A stretch of 64,000 bases of DNA, from positions 1-64,000 of the forward strand of contig LLCB01000311.1 in the NCBI GenBank assembly GCA_001414345.1. The letters run 5' to 3'. Of the stretch, positions 11,900 through 24,659 are shown piece by piece; within the stretch, counting starts at the first letter, position 1; each line of letters starts with the position of its first letter. Made by a program: the position numbers and the translations under genes. The notes under the pieces are model-generated. The model did not search any database. It was given only the letters and a program-made list of their open reading frames with translations, and was not told the DNA's origin. The DNA is from Hymenoscyphus infarciens (lineage: Eukaryota; Ascomycota; Leotiomycetes; Helotiales; Helotiaceae).

Positions 11900-13900
11900 A
11901 GAATATACTATACTTTTTAGATATATATATAATAATACGAAATATATATAACTATTAAAGAGGTTTATAGAAGTGTGTTTAATAGAATAATTTATATAAA
12001 TACTAAGTATATTACGAATTTCTTTTATATACTAGATAGAATATTAGTATACTTAGTATATATATAAATAATATCTCAAGTAATTACTTAGATAACATTT
12101 ATATTACTTACTTAGATAATATTTTATTTTATTTAAATAATATTAAAAAATATAAAGAATAAGTTAAAAAGAGTTTAAATTAGCTTTAAAAAGTATAACT
12201 TTAAGTAGATATTAAGAAAAGTAAATTTAGTATTACTAAAGTTATATACTTAAGATATATCTTAACTATAAAAAGACTTAAAGTTAACTCTAAAAACATA
12301 AAACCTCTATAAAACTAGATCTAATCTACTATTATACCAAGTATAAAGTCTTATTTAGAGTTTTATAAATTCTATAAATAATTTATTAAAGACTTTAATA
12401 AAATTATTAGACCTTTAACTATAATAATATACTCTTTAAAACTCTTTTAATAGATACTTAAATATAAAGAAGTCTTTAAAAAACTAAAGACTTATTTATT
12501 TATAATTTAAGCTCTATATTACTTTAAATTTGATTATAATATAAAGCTAGAAATAGATTTATTTAAAAGAGTAAGAATAAAGATATCTTTATAATAATAT
12601 AATAGCATTTAGTAACTTATAAGCTTTTACTCTTATCTTATAGTTAGTTATAAATTAAATTAGGAAATCTATACTAAGAAACCAACTACTATTATAAAAG
12701 TATTTAAGAAGTAGTACTTTAAACTTATATCTTATTAGAATTATATTAACGTCTATTTAAGTTACTTAAATACTTTATAGAAACTACGCTACTTATAATT
12801 AAGTAAGTATAATAGATAGAGTTCTTATTAGACTTAAACTTCTAGATCTAATTTATATCTAAAAAGAATAATTATAAAGTAAATATACGAAATAAATATA
12901 AATAAAGTATTTAAATATATAATTAAGTTAAGTTTAATAGCTACTTATATATCTTTTAAGAATCTAATAAGTTAGAATTTTAAAGTAATACTAAACTTAC
13001 TTAGAGTCTTTTTAAAAGAGTCTCTTATATTTCTTAATATACTTTAATTAGATACTCTTATAAAAAATAATTTTAAATATAATTTAAAAGCTAAAAGAAA
13101 ATAATCTATACTTATTCTAAAAAGATTATAGAAACCTTAGAAATAGATACTTTATCTTACTAGATAATTTAGTCTTTTTTAAGAAATAGCTTTATAGTTA
13201 AAAGAATATTAAACTCTATATAAAACTAATCTAAAAAGCTTATAACTAAGTATTTAGTACTTACTTAAGTATAAAAAAGATAAACTAGTTATTAGTATAA
13301 TACTACTACTAGGTTAGATTAGGTTTAGACTATAAGAGATATATTATAAATTATTAAGCTTATAAATACTCTTATTTTTAACAAACTAAATAATAAGAAT
13401 TCCTTTACTTCTTACTAGTACTTAACTACTTTATATAATATTTATATATAGATTTTAAGTTATTCTTAAAAAATAAGTATAGATTTAATACTATAATAGT
13501 ATTTATTAACGAACTTAGAAAGGATTTAATATTAATATACTACTACTTAACTATAGATATTAAAAAGTTAGTTAAACTTTTTTTTTTTATAATAGATTTA
13601 CTATCTTAGTTACTATTTTAAATTAATTATATTTAATAAAAGACTTTAATTTATATTAGTATTTTAAATAGAATTCTCTTAAATAATTAGTATTAAACTT
13701 AAGCTTTATACTATCTATTATAAATAGATAAATGAATAAATAGAGATTATAAACTAAAGTATTAATAAAAGACTAAGACCTTTTATAATCTATTATTAAG
13801 ATAACTAAAGTAAATTAATATCTTTAATAGATAAAGTATAAATAATACCTTTCTACTTATTTATTACTAGAACGATTTATTAGCTTAAGTTTAGACTTAA
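11900..13900 (+). pseudogene. Ty3/gypsy retrotransposon pol relic (RT, RNase H, integrase)
   Basis: Reading the plus strand and treating TAA/TAG as likely former glutamine or tryptophan codons, reverse transcriptase is recognisable. A YLDNILFY block at 12109 corresponds to the YLDDILIFS active site, followed by a VDIKKSKF-like and a YLRYILT-like text and then an FYKFYKxFIKDFNKIIRPLT-like connection at about 12360-12420. An ETDAS-like RNase H motif (LEIDLF) follows near 12550. An integrase end resembling YHPQTDGQTE lies at 13710-13740. Many stops interrupt it, nearly all explicable by RIP. The order RT, RNase H, integrase is Ty3/gypsy and not copia. Boundaries are approximate; LTRs were not identified. 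Confidence 0.75.
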
Positions 13901-16900
13901 CCTAAGAACTTTATAAGACTAGAATTCTCTAAAGATTTCTATTCTCTAGAAATAACTTAACTATAATAAGATAGTAAAAGTAGCTTAATATATATACTCT
14001 ACTTAAAGAATAGCTAAAGATAATATAAATAAGACTTAATAAAGAATAAAGAATAGTATAAATTAGTAAGAGATTTAGAAGAAACTCTATAAACGACTCT
14101 ACTATTACTCTACTAATAGTAATACTATAAGTCTAAATATTATATAATATATAAAAAAACACTTTATATACTATTCTACTACTACTTAGTATATAGTAGG
14201 TATTCTCTTATATCTAATAATATTATCTAGCTTTATAATAAGCTTATAAGTAAGATATCGCCAGTTCTTAGAGTTTACCTTACTCTATAGCTTCTATAAG
14301 CTCTCTATTAAGTCTTTCTAAGTAGTAGACGCCTTCTCTAATCTAGTAATCTCGTGCTTTATCTACCTCTATACCTTCTTAATAGAGTTAAAGTTAAGAG
14401 AAGAGGAGAGCTAGTTAAAACCGCGTATTATTCTCTCGAGTCTTAGTAAGCGAGTAAACCTCTTATAAACTTTTACGCCGTCCTCTATAAACCTCTACTA
14501 TAACTTATCCTTATCGCTTAACGTCTTCTAGAAAGGAAAGATTATAAACTTAAGAACTTAGTATAAGTACACTTTACTATAAATCCCTCGTCTTCTCTTT
14601 TCTATCTCTAAGAAAATAAGAGGAGACTTCTAGTCTTAGCTAATCGCTCTCTATACTATTACACTCGTTCTTCTACTTCTATATACTAACTATATATAAG
14701 TCTAATAGCTTACCTTCTCTAGTCTCCTTATTATATAGATTCTATCTCTCTTCCTAGTCTTAAAGATTACCTCGTAGGTCTAGATTATACGTTTTTATAT
14801 AACTATAGACTATAACTTATACTTCTTTAGAAAGGTAAGTTACTTTACTACTTACTTCTTATTAATAAAGAGCCTTCTATAAGTAATATATTATTAGTAC
14901 TTATATAAGTGTAAAATCTTCTAAATCGTTATAGTAGAGACATCGTAGAGGTTAGACTAGAAAGCACGTTATATTCTAACTTAGCTTTATCTTTAATTAT
15001 TCTAAGAAGCGTCTATCTACTTAATAATCTTAAGAACGAGTTTCTTCTTTAACTTATAAGGCTTTATTATAACTTCTTTTTAAGCTCTCTTTAAAGAAGA
15101 AGAGTAGACGATCTTATATATAATAGACTTAATTACCTCTATCTCTTTCTTAATCTCTTTATAGGTCTTTCTTTATTAGCGAAGATATTAAATAAGCCTT
15201 CTTATAGGAGTTTTCTACTTATAATTTAGTATATGTTTCTTCTTACTAGAAGACTAGTATTATAAATCTATAATTAAAAAGTTATAAGAATAAAAGAGAT
15301 AGAGTAGAGCTTTAAGTACGTTATATATCTAGAGCGAAACCCTAGCGTTATAGTTAGATGTTTTACTAAGGACGTTATAATAGTAGAGTCGTTCGTAGAG
15401 TTTCTTCTAAATCTCTTATTAAAGAGGTATTAACTAAGACGTTAGTAATAAAGTCTACTTATCTACTAAGAATCTTAAGATAAATTATATTCGCTAAAAG
15501 CTTACTAAATAGTAACTAGAACCTTTTAAGATATTTAATTATATAAGATACTCTTATAAACCTAAACTTTTAAAAGAATTATTATTTTATAATATTTTTC
15601 TCTCTAATTTATTAGAAGATCTAAATACTCTTCTACTATAATAAGAGGCTTTAAAGCTCTTATTAGATATTATTTAAGATATATAAGAATAGAAGATATA
15701 AGAAATACTTAGTAGTAGACTTTTTAAAAGATAGCTATAATATTAGATAAAATAGATTAGATATAATTTAGATTCTACTTAGTAATTTATAAATAATTTT
15801 TAGAGTTTACTATATTATTTAAGAGACTTTTATACTTAATATTTAAAAGAACTAAGACTATTCTAATTTCTCTTTAAATAGCTTAATATATAAGACTTAG
15901 ATAAGAATTAATTAAGTTAAGTAAAGAATTAACTTTTAAAACTCTATTAATTCAACTAGTTCTAGTTACTCTTAATAAGAAAATTATAATAAAAACCTAA
16001 GATAAAATACTAACTAGTAGAAATATTTAAAGTTATAAATATAAAGAACTAAGACTAAGTTACTACTAAAATAGAGCTTACTAACTCTCTCTAAGCTAGA
16101 ATCTCTCTACTCTCTTCTCTCTTTAACTTATCTTCCTTCTCCTCTTCTCTCTTATAAGTATAAGAAGTCTAAATCAGCTCTTCTTTTATCTTCTTTTTAT
16201 AAGCGCGCTTCTTATCTTAGTAACCTCTTATAATAGACTTAGTAGAGAACGCTTATAAACTCTTTAAGTATACTTTAAAGAGGACTTAAACCTAGGTTTA
16301 GATAGAGGTTATATTCTTTATAGTACTTATAATAACCTTAGTATAAAGTATCTAAGTCTTCTTTAAAGAATAAATTATATCTTTATACTATTCTCTATTA
16401 CTTCTATACTAGTAATAACTAATATCTTATCTAAGGCCTTAGTAGTCTTCTTAATCTCTCTCTTCTCTTTCTTAAGCTATAGCTTAGTAAACTCCTCTCT
16501 TATAAACTAAGGTAATTATTTATAGTTAAAAGAAATTAAAGATATATTTAAGATTAAACTTACTAGAATATATATAGTATTCTACTTTATATAATACTTA
16601 TACTTCTTTAACTTAGCTTTCTTAAAAGCGTATTTATAATCCTTATTCTAAGCTTTAGCTTAAAGATACTAAATATAGTAGACTTAGTAAGTAACTAGAA
16701 GTATATAAGTAGGAGTTAGAAGAGATATTTTACTATATTAGATTAGCTTTAAATTAGATCTAATTAAGAGAAGAAAGACTTACTTTTATATATATATATA
16801 TATTCTATAAACTAGTTAGTATATAAGAATATATCTAATTAGAAAGTATTCTTACTATTTATATTATTTAAATAAAAAAGAAAAAAAAAGAGAATTTAGA

Positions 16901-18177
16901 ATTAAGAAGAAGTTATCTATTAATATACTATAAATAATAATAGCTAATACTTTATAATTATTATTTATTACTTAATAATTACTATTATATTATATAATAA
17001 TAGTAATAATATAATAACTCTATATTAGTATATCGCTTTCTATCTAATAGCTAATAATTAGCTTCTTTTCTATTTTTAACTATTATTATTATATATTATA
17101 TAATAGTAAATAAAGACGTCTTATCTATTAAATAATAATACTACTATCTACTAACTCTACTCTAACTACTAAGTACTATAAAGATAAATAATAGAAGATA
17201 AGTTATATTTTATATAATAAATAAATAAATAATACTCTGAATATCTTAATACTATATTAACTACTAACTAAAGACTTAGAATAAGCCTTTTTTAAAAGAG
17301 ATGAATATAATAGCCTATTATTCTAAATTATAAGTATTTATAGAACTTCTAATACTTATATAACTAAAGATACTAGAGGTATTAATATCTAATATCTATA
17401 TATAAAAGAGATTAAGATTTAGATATTATATATTTAGCCTTTTAGCTCTTATTATTTAGTATTAAATATATTAGATAGAACTTAGTTATTATTATTATTA
17501 GACCTTAGTAGTATCTAATCTCATATATATAGATACTTCGATTTAGAATAAGAGAAAGCTAATTTAGTCTTTTCTTCTTTTATATTAGTATCTAGTATCT
17601 ATATTTAGTATTCTTTTAAATATACTTCTATATATCTCTTTAATAGTCGTATATATTTCGTATTACTATAAAAAGACGCCTTTTATAAGAGTAAAGCTTC
17701 TACTACTTTAAAAGATATCCTAGGTAATATAGAGGCTATCTCTAATATTTTTTAGATACTCTTAAATTAATATTTCTATTTACTTATTATCTTATAACTC
17801 TAAAGTATATAAGATATTTTAATAAAGTTGTTTTAGTAGTAATTTATATAAGAAAAGGCTATAATTACTACTATTATAGCCTTTATTTAAAGGTGATAAG
17901 TTTATATCTAACGTTAGTAGAGTAGTATATATATATTAGTAGAGTAGTAGAAGAATAAAACTTATACTAGAATATATTCTAATTATCGTAGTTTTAATAA
18001 TAATAGAATAATAATAGAATAATCTTCTTTTTTAGAAAGAATAATCTTTTATATTAATATTAGATTATTTATTATTATTATAACGTCTTTTTAGTAGTAT
18101 ATATACTAAACTATCTAAAAAAATATATTAAGCTAAATAGGTACTAAGAGCCTATTTAGCTTCTACTTATAACGGCA

Positions 18178-18432
18178 CGAAATATATACTATAGAAGAAG
18201 AGGTATATAAGAGTACGTTCGAGACTAAATAACGTATATAAATACTAGGCTCTAATATAGAAGAAAAGGAAAAACTATCTCTCTCCTAACTCTAGGAGTA
18301 GGCTACTATATATAAAAGAGTCTAAAACCGACTAACGTTATACGTCGGCTAATATAAAAGCCCGAATCTACGTAACCTTTCTAAAACAGATAATATAAGA
18401 TAATAACTACTAAAACCTTATATATAACAGGT
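18178..18432 (-). repeat. Dispersed LTR-like repeat, copy 1
   Basis: This stretch is the reverse complement, with many RIP-type changes, of about 60046-60360. Shared blocks include ACGAAATATATACTA, ACTAGGCTCTAATATAGAAG, TAGGCTACTATATATAA and ATAACTACTAAAACCTTATA. A partial third copy in the opposite orientation lies at about 17535-17670. The family is unknown; size and dispersion would suit an LTR. Confidence 0.7.
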
Positions 18433-18555
18433 ACTTCTAGCTATCTAGGATAATAGTATACTATTATAAGTATATTAATACTTAACGTCGATAAGTCTTA
18501 AATAAGTAAGATATAAGCTTATCTAGGTTCTTTAAAAAAGAGAATCGAGTGTAAA

Positions 18556-18665
18556 AAGCCTAGTAGCTAGCTAGTAGAAGCCTAGTATTAGCTAGTAGAA
18601 GACTAGTAATAAGCTAGTAAAAGCCTAGTAACGAGCTAGTAAAAGTCTAGTAACTAGCTAGCTAC
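18556..18665. repeat. ~22-bp minisatellite (about 5 units)
   Basis: Five consecutive units close to AAGCCTAGTAATTAGCTAGTA lie within the RIP-degraded block. Units vary at the position before the second GCTAGTA and by C/T changes (AAGCC, AAGAC, AAGTC). Confidence 0.75.
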
Positions 18666-19089
18666 TAACTAATTATAGTAATAATTATCTAAAGCCTAGC
18701 TATAAAGCTAGCTATTACTACTTTTAGGAGTGTCTTTTTAAACTAGTCGAATATACTTCGAATTTAGAAGCCTAGTACTCTATAAAACTAGTAAATACAA
18801 CGCTAGCTAATAGCTAAAACCTCTATAAACGCTACTCGCTTTAATATTACGCTAGAACCAGAGCTATATAAGCTAGAGTTAGAGTAAAAGATAGAAGTTA
18901 GATAGGATTAAGAAGTGGGAATCTACTCTTAAGAATACTAGAACTGCTAGTAGGATAACTATAAAGAGAAGCACTTCTAAGTATTATACTAAGGCGTAGG
19001 AATTAGAGAGCTATTAGTTAAGAGGTCTTTTATAATCTAGCTTAAGTTATAGGCCTAAGAACCTATCGCTTTCTTAGACCTAAGAGGTA

Positions 19090-19179
19090 TGTCACGGAAA
19101 AAGAAGGTATTACGTAACCCCTTTTCCCTACTTAATTCAAGCTCCTTAGAGCGTTTTCCACTCTCAAAAATACGTGACA
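19090..19179. repeat. Possible short LTR or MITE remnant, TGTCACG..CGTGACA
   Basis: A 90-bp segment bounded by TGTCACG and its reverse complement CGTGACA, a TG..CA structure like an LTR end. No target-site duplication is evident on the flanks. It marks the right edge of the RIP block. It could be a solo LTR fragment or a small inverted-repeat element. Confidence 0.35.
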
Positions 19180-19200
19180 TCTTATAATAATCCTCAGGTA

Positions 19201-19229
<29 letters not shown>
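19201..19229. repeat. Poly(C) tract of 29
   Basis: Twenty-nine uninterrupted C residues stand between the end of the RIP block and the 3' flank of the patatin gene (stop at 19547). Such a run can form i-motif or, on the other strand, G-quadruplex structure and is also a typical place for sequencing or assembly error. Confidence 0.95.
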
Positions 19230-19231
<2 letters not shown>

Positions 19232-19546
19232 TTCCCCGATATTTCATCGATAGTATTAGTGCCCAAGTCTGCTTGATATGAAAACACCGTAATCTATTCG
19301 TATCCTGCTAGTAAAACATTGCCCGGCTAATATATTATCTCTTACACTTTACAAAAAGACTTAACATAGATCTCCTACAACTATACGATCGATTAGTAAT
19401 CTCAAACTCTGGAAAGCTTCGTTCAGTGCCCGGCCTCTATTAATATACAAGAATGCAAACCTCCTTAAAACACCGTGCGTTTCGCTACAAAAACTCCATC
19501 ATAAACGCCAAATCCTACAATTTTATCTTTGGCATGTACTTGGACT

Positions 19547-21297
19547 CTAACAAGGACCAGATGGTACCCGAGGATCCTTGCAAGAACCTCTTAGTACTTG
19601 CGGCAACCATTCATTTTGTGCTAATTCCCGTGGATGCTGATCGAGCAGGTGATCCCTCAAATCCCCTTCGAGAAGGAATTTGAGATTTCGTTCTTTGCAC
19701 GAATCATCGGGACATTCGTATATGACGCAGGTTGCGAACCGTCTGTATCGGTCGAGGTTGTTTCCTACCCGCTTTCGTCTTTGGTCAACCAGCATGCTCG
19801 CCAGTTCCTTTATCTCATTTTTAACTTCAGTCTTAGCCCATTCATTCTCCACGCAATTCTCCAAGTATTTAAGAGTTGAACACTTGACACCTTTCCCCTC
19901 TCCGTTGTCTCTCCTGGCTTTCCACTCATCGAGCTTTACTTTCCCAAGCCCCTCGGAAATGTTGAGTCGGTAGTATGAGAATGAACTTTCGCCCTTTCTA
20001 TGTCGGTTTACGTCTTTGATTTGATGATGGGTCACTTCGCAACCAGTCAAAGAGCCTTTGGCCGTGTTAAATACACCCTGTATGTGTTTGACTGCCTGAG
20101 GGATATGTAATTTCTTGGATTTGTCTCCCTTGAATGTCGAAGAGGGTGTTGGTAAGCCGGTTCCAAAACTTGCAATGACCTTAAGTCCATTCTCGTGGAG
20201 CATATCCATTTCGTTCAGTGCTAGCCAAGTTGGGTTATTGAATCCCACGCCGCCGTCGCAATATTCTTCATCGCCGATTGTCTGCGATTCGAAATAGAAA
20301 GTTGCTGCGGTGGTAGCTCTGCAAACCATCCAGATTTTATGTTCAATAGGTACTCCGCAGTTGAGCCCAGAAGGGCTGAAAAGCCGCGGATCAGGAAGGT
20401 AGCTTCTGAACAAGTATGGACCATCCTGTGCTCGGCTTTTCTTGATTTCACCACTCGGACTGCTGGTAAACTTCGCTTTTTGAATGGCGACAACAAAACT
20501 TTGAGATGTCAGATGATATTATGTCTCAATGGGAGAATCACCTACGTTCGGCATAAATCATCGGGCGAGGGAAAAAACCGGTACTCGTCAGAGAGGTCCT
20601 CTTCTGCAGCAAGTGGAGTCGAAGATTTCTCACGAGTGAGGTTTTGCATAGCGTTCACGAAGGGCTTCTCGCTGTGTTTTTCCCGAGGAAACCCTAGAAA
20701 GCTTACCTTCCGAGGATTTTCGAATGTAACTTTACCAACTTTCGCATATTGGTTGAGACAGTCCCCAACCGACATCCGAAATCGAGAAAGCATAGTTGCA
20801 ATAAGTCTGGGAGAACATCAGCATCTCTCTGTAATGCGCTACACAAAGGAAGAAACATACCCCCCTGTGCTTGTTCCGGCAATTAAATCTATATCCATTA
20901 GTATATGCGGGTACAAGAATCAAAAACATGAACAGACCAAAATAGTGACAGGGGAAATATTCATCTACATGAGCTCCTGGTTTGTATTTAAAGTTGTCTG
21001 TGCGTCCTGAGTGAATGCCATGGGGTTTCGAAAATGGCATAAAGCTTGTTGAATGAGGTTCTGTGTGTATCTCCGAGTATTTGTTCGATCGCTCGATTTC
21101 TCCAATTTCTATCATAAGTTTTTCCAACATCAACAAACTCGCATATCCTCTAATTCCACCGCCGTCTGGCATGGCAATATTAGCTCATCTGAGTATGTTA
21201 TTCTGACGGAGTTCATACCAAATGTTAATACTGTCTTCTTTCGCCAGCTCTCATGCTCGTCAACAGGTGGAACCGCATGTCCCTCTCTTTGTTCCAT
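19547..21297 (-). CDS. Patatin-like phospholipase
   Basis: Predicted exons on the minus strand: 21297-21219, 21165-20938, 20888-20861, 20806-20546 and 20498-19547, 515 residues. A patatin lipid acyl hydrolase uses a Ser-Asp dyad to free fatty acids from glycerolipids. The oxyanion loop TFDGGGIRGYASL spans the first intron, the nucleophile elbow DLIAGTSTGGLIATML (GTSTG, Ser active) is assembled from exons 2-4, and a YCDGGVGFNNP motif gives the catalytic Asp (DGG). The start at 21297 joins WRKKTVLTF to DGGGIRG, the usual lead-in, whereas the ATG at 21172 would begin immediately before the glycine loop. The last about 150 residues, basic and with a Cys/His-containing tail (CVIYECPDDSC..HLLDQH), are not assigned; a degenerate zinc finger is possible. 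It is a lone gene between repeat blocks; nothing shows a fused NB-ARC or TPR part. Confidence 0.88.
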
Positions 21298-22225
21298 TTT
21301 ATGAGGTTCGGAGGATGGGGGTAAGTTGGCTTTTGTTTTGCGCTAGACACTCCTGCGGTTTGACGCTGAGAGTCTGGAATCCTCAGTTTCCGCCAGCAAC
21401 AATATCGCAATTGATTTTTGACAAGAACAAAGCCCTTTTGTCTGGTGGTCTCAGTACGAATATTATAGTAAATAAGAGATGTCACCTCTGGAAAGGGTGG
21501 TGGCTTTGCTCTCCGCGAAATCTCTTTCTGGAAGCAGCCTGGTATTAAGCCTTGTCTTCGGGCCATCGCCATAGAGCCTCATTGACGCTACACCCAGGTA
21601 GATCTTACCTGGGGCTGAGTCCTGTACAAAATAGGAAGCTGGAGGCTGTGAAGCTTTTGTCCAATCAACCGTCGTACTTTTTTCAGGCCTCGGGGATTGT
21701 CTCGCGTCGTTCGGTGAGGACCAGCTTGTGTGACCCCCAATTCCGCGCTGATTCTTATTGATTACATTACACAAATTAACAGGTGCTGACGTGCGTCTCC
21801 AAGTTAAGAGAACAGGTAACTATTTCCAGAAATATTGCAACAGCTGCATAAGATTGCGGTGTCTTCGAAATCAAGCCCCCTGAGTCCTTCGCATGGATTC
21901 GCTTATTATTTCTACTATAGAAGAATGATCGCCTCAAGCCACTGGCGCTTGTGACTTGGAACTTTCTGGCTGCACTGCCCTAAGTCATCAGCTGCTAGAA
22001 TACCCCTCAGGGCTATATCATCGGGCCCAGGGATGCCTTGTATTTGAGGGGGCGTGAGACATTGTGCAGCATTGCAGGCGCAAGGCATACTCCTCGGACG
22101 GTTATCTACATCATTAAACCCCTCTTCAATGAGCAATATATAAAAATAAGGCCCCCATATAGTTTTCCACCTCTTGGCCATTGATTTTGAGAATTTCTCT
22201 CTTTTTCTGCGATTATTTGATTACG
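21298..22225. promoter_or_regulatory. Shared upstream region of divergent patatin and unknown genes
   Basis: About 930 bp separate the two divergently oriented starts. Open frames of up to about 115 codons on the minus strand have no recognisable motif and overlap frames on the other strand, so they are not called. A TATATAAAAATAAG stretch at about 22137 and a CTTTTTCTG tract at 22200 lie shortly before the plus-strand start. No binding site was identified with confidence. Confidence 0.5.
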
Positions 22226-22903
22226 ATGTCTTCTCTAAAGGATTTCAGCACCGTTGGGATACACCCAGCTCACAATGACTCAGCTGCTGCCGCCTTCCAT
22301 TCCACTCCCGCCAGTTGTCTCCCTGCCCACGCCGAACAACTCCTCACACTTGATTTAAATGCTTATCGTTCCAATGTCGAAAAGCTTCTTCTGATATCCA
22401 AAGACCTTCAGCAACTTTGCATCTCGAAAAACCACGAATTGAAGAGACTGCGAGACTCATCGGATCTCACCACCCAAACGAGGAGGAGTGATTCAGGACT
22501 GAGTAAGAAGCCAGTGTATATGGATACGGATATCAATAACAGACGGGGCACCCGTGTTGTTTATAGTCCTTTGAATAATGGACTCACGCTGCGACCAAGT
22601 CGAACCATGAAAGGTTCTTGTCAATTCCCTAACTATCTGCGATCTTGCTAACCACAAACAGATGAAGAATACATACGGGCCGAGCTTCCAAGCTTCAATC
22701 CATGGTCTGATACTCTACATATATACTACGAGAAATCTAGTCAACATCCATTCATTGTGACGAAGAAGTTATTACTACCAACCACCAATCGAGACGTAAC
22801 CTTCATTCGAACTATCAAGCTGGGACGGCTGGGAATGAGGGTCAAGCTACGTAGGGTTTTCGGGCAATTGGACGAGATATATGTTCATTTTCCTCCTTCC
22901 TGA
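22226..22903 (+). CDS. Hypothetical protein, unrecognised family
   Basis: Exons 22226-22613 and 22662-22903 give 209 residues. The intron (22614-22661) has a clear TTGCTAACCAC branch region and CAG acceptor, which supports that it is a real gene. The N-terminal half is Ala/Ser/His-rich and probably disordered, then a stretch around residues 40-75 (LDLNAYRSNVEKLLLISKD) looks helical. The second exon encodes a compact basic domain (PFIVTKKLLLP, then RDVTFIRTIKLGRLGMRVKL) ending in VHFPPS. I recognise no catalytic or binding motif. The ATG at 22226 is preferred over the in-frame one at 22181 because the upstream residues are a hydrophobic, leader-like translation of a pyrimidine-rich tract. It diverges from the patatin gene. 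Confidence 0.65.
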
Positions 22904-23575
22904 ACCACACGACGAGCGGAGGTGCTGTTCAAGGGGAAATTGGGATTGGCGTTTACTGAATAGATGATTGATGGATTTCACTTTGGCGGCAGAATACACT
23001 TTCTACTTTACCGTGCAGTTGTTCTTCTGGGACTTTGGGGTGGCGTTCTTTTCGATTTACTTGGTGCTTTCACTCACTCGATGTAATTTTGCTTTTCGAC
23101 AGGTTTTCCCTATGCATTTTTATGGTTCTGCTCCGTATAGTCTACAAACAACCTTACCTCCAGAATCGAACGTGCAGTGAGGCTCATGCCGTGTAACTAA
23201 AGAGATCCTTGACCATGGGCGAACCCCAAACATTTCCAGTTCTGAATTCAAGGGCAGTGCAGGCCAAGAATTGACGTGATACCGGGAAATGTCTTGCAGC
23301 AAGCCACCGGCCAATTGTATTCCCTGGCATGCAAAACACTTTCATATTTTGGAGCTTGAATTCCAGGGCAGTGTAAACATCTCTAGACCGAGTCTTCTAG
23401 TTTGGAATTCCAGGCGCATCATTATCGAGGCTCCAAAGCCTTCAATATTTTGTTCTCGTGGAAGAAGGGCAGTGCAAGCCTCCATCGATTGATTCTTAAG
23501 TTTGGAACACACATGACGTTTTTGTTCATGAGGCTCCGATAAGCGAGGCAGATTTTGTTAGGGGTTATCCCATGT
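22904..23575. other. Intergenic with degenerate repeats before TIR element
   Basis: Balanced-composition non-coding DNA. The phrase GAATTCMAGGGCAGTGYA recurs at about 23239 and 23352, with a partial copy (GGGCAGTGCAAGCC) at about 23468, suggesting an old tandem repeat of roughly 110 bp. The target site CATGT of the next element is at 23571-23575. No gene is seen. Confidence 0.5.
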
Positions 23576-23717
23576 TACGGAGGACATTAGCAGGCAGTTG
23601 GCTAATGTAAAAACAGAAAACAGAAAACACAAAACATAAAACATAAAATTTTTAAATTTTTAAAAAGCTTTTATTACTTAATTAAACTAGTAGATATAAT
23701 TAAATAAGTAATAAAAA

Positions 23718-23812
23718 GTATATTATAGAAGACATTAATAGGTAGTTAGCTAAAATAAAAATATAAAAATAATAATTTTTAAATTTTTAAAAAGCTTTTA
23801 TTACTTAAGTAC
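23718..23812. repeat. Internal RIP-mutated copy of the left TIR
   Basis: The block TATTATAGAAGACATTAATA followed by GGTAGTTAGCTAAAATAAAAA repeats the outer TIR (TACGGAGGACATTAGCAGGC, then AGTTGGCTAAT) with C-to-T and G-to-A changes, including GCAGGCAG to ATAGGTAG. It is in direct orientation 142 bp inside the first copy. Confidence 0.85.
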
Positions 23813-24659
23813 TAGATCTAATTACTAACTACTACTATTATATATTAAGAATAATAACTTTATTTTCTCTTTTTATTTAATAAACCTTCTTTATCTAAAT
23901 AAAAATCTTTATATTTAAAAGTTATAATTTATAATAATACTATAATTCTATTTAATAGCTATCTAATTATTTATTTAAACTTTTATCTATAGTAATACTC
24001 TATAAATACTCTACTACTCTACTCTTATATTTTTAAAAAAAATTACTTTACTAAATAACTTATTTTCTCTTATTTTTATTAAAAAAACCTTAAGTTTTTA
24101 TAAAAATATTCTTTTAACTTTTATATTTATAATATTAATATCTAATTTATTATCTCTCTTTAACTTACTCCTCTTTAATATACTATTAAAAGTTAACTTT
24201 AATTCTTTAAAAGATAATATTATTATATTATACCTAGCTTTTATAACTTTTATAAGAACTTTTAAAGCTCTTTCTAAAGAATTAAATATTAATATTAGCT
24301 AATAATTTTTATAGTATTATCTAATAAAATAAAGAGTTTTACTTAAGTTAAAACTAGTAATTAAAGATTCTAAACAAGATATAATTATTACTTTTTTATT
24401 TAATCTTAGTTAGATAAATATAGAAATTAAGAATAATCTTACTAAATCTAATATTAAAGTTACTTTAAATAGAATATATATAATCTAAAAGCGTTTAAGT
24501 CTTCTTTAATAGCTAGATAGGAAATAGAGATAAGAGTAAAATAAGTTAATCTTTATTATATTAAGTTTTAGTAAACGCCTCTTATATAATAATTTTAAGT
24601 AAAAGAGTTATCTTCTAAATAGGTATTTCTTTTCTTTTCTTTTAAATCTATATTTAATA

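Larger units (their letters stand above)
11034..19089. repeat. RIP-degraded AT-rich repeat block
   Basis: About 8 kb in which CA and TG dinucleotides are nearly absent and TA is greatly over-represented while CG survives, as expected after saturating CpA-to-TpA RIP on both strands. No intact open frame remains. It contains a recognisable Ty3/gypsy pol relic at about 11.9-13.9 kb, a less AT-rich and pyrimidine-biased stretch at 14.2-16.5 kb that may be a different element read from the other strand, dispersed LTR-like repeats at 17.5-18.4 kb and a minisatellite at 18.56 kb. Confidence 0.9.

Noticed and set aside
19090..19179. Definite solo LTR
   Set aside because: The TG..CA ends are suggestive, but there is no target duplication or second copy in the window, so it is kept only as a low-confidence remnant.
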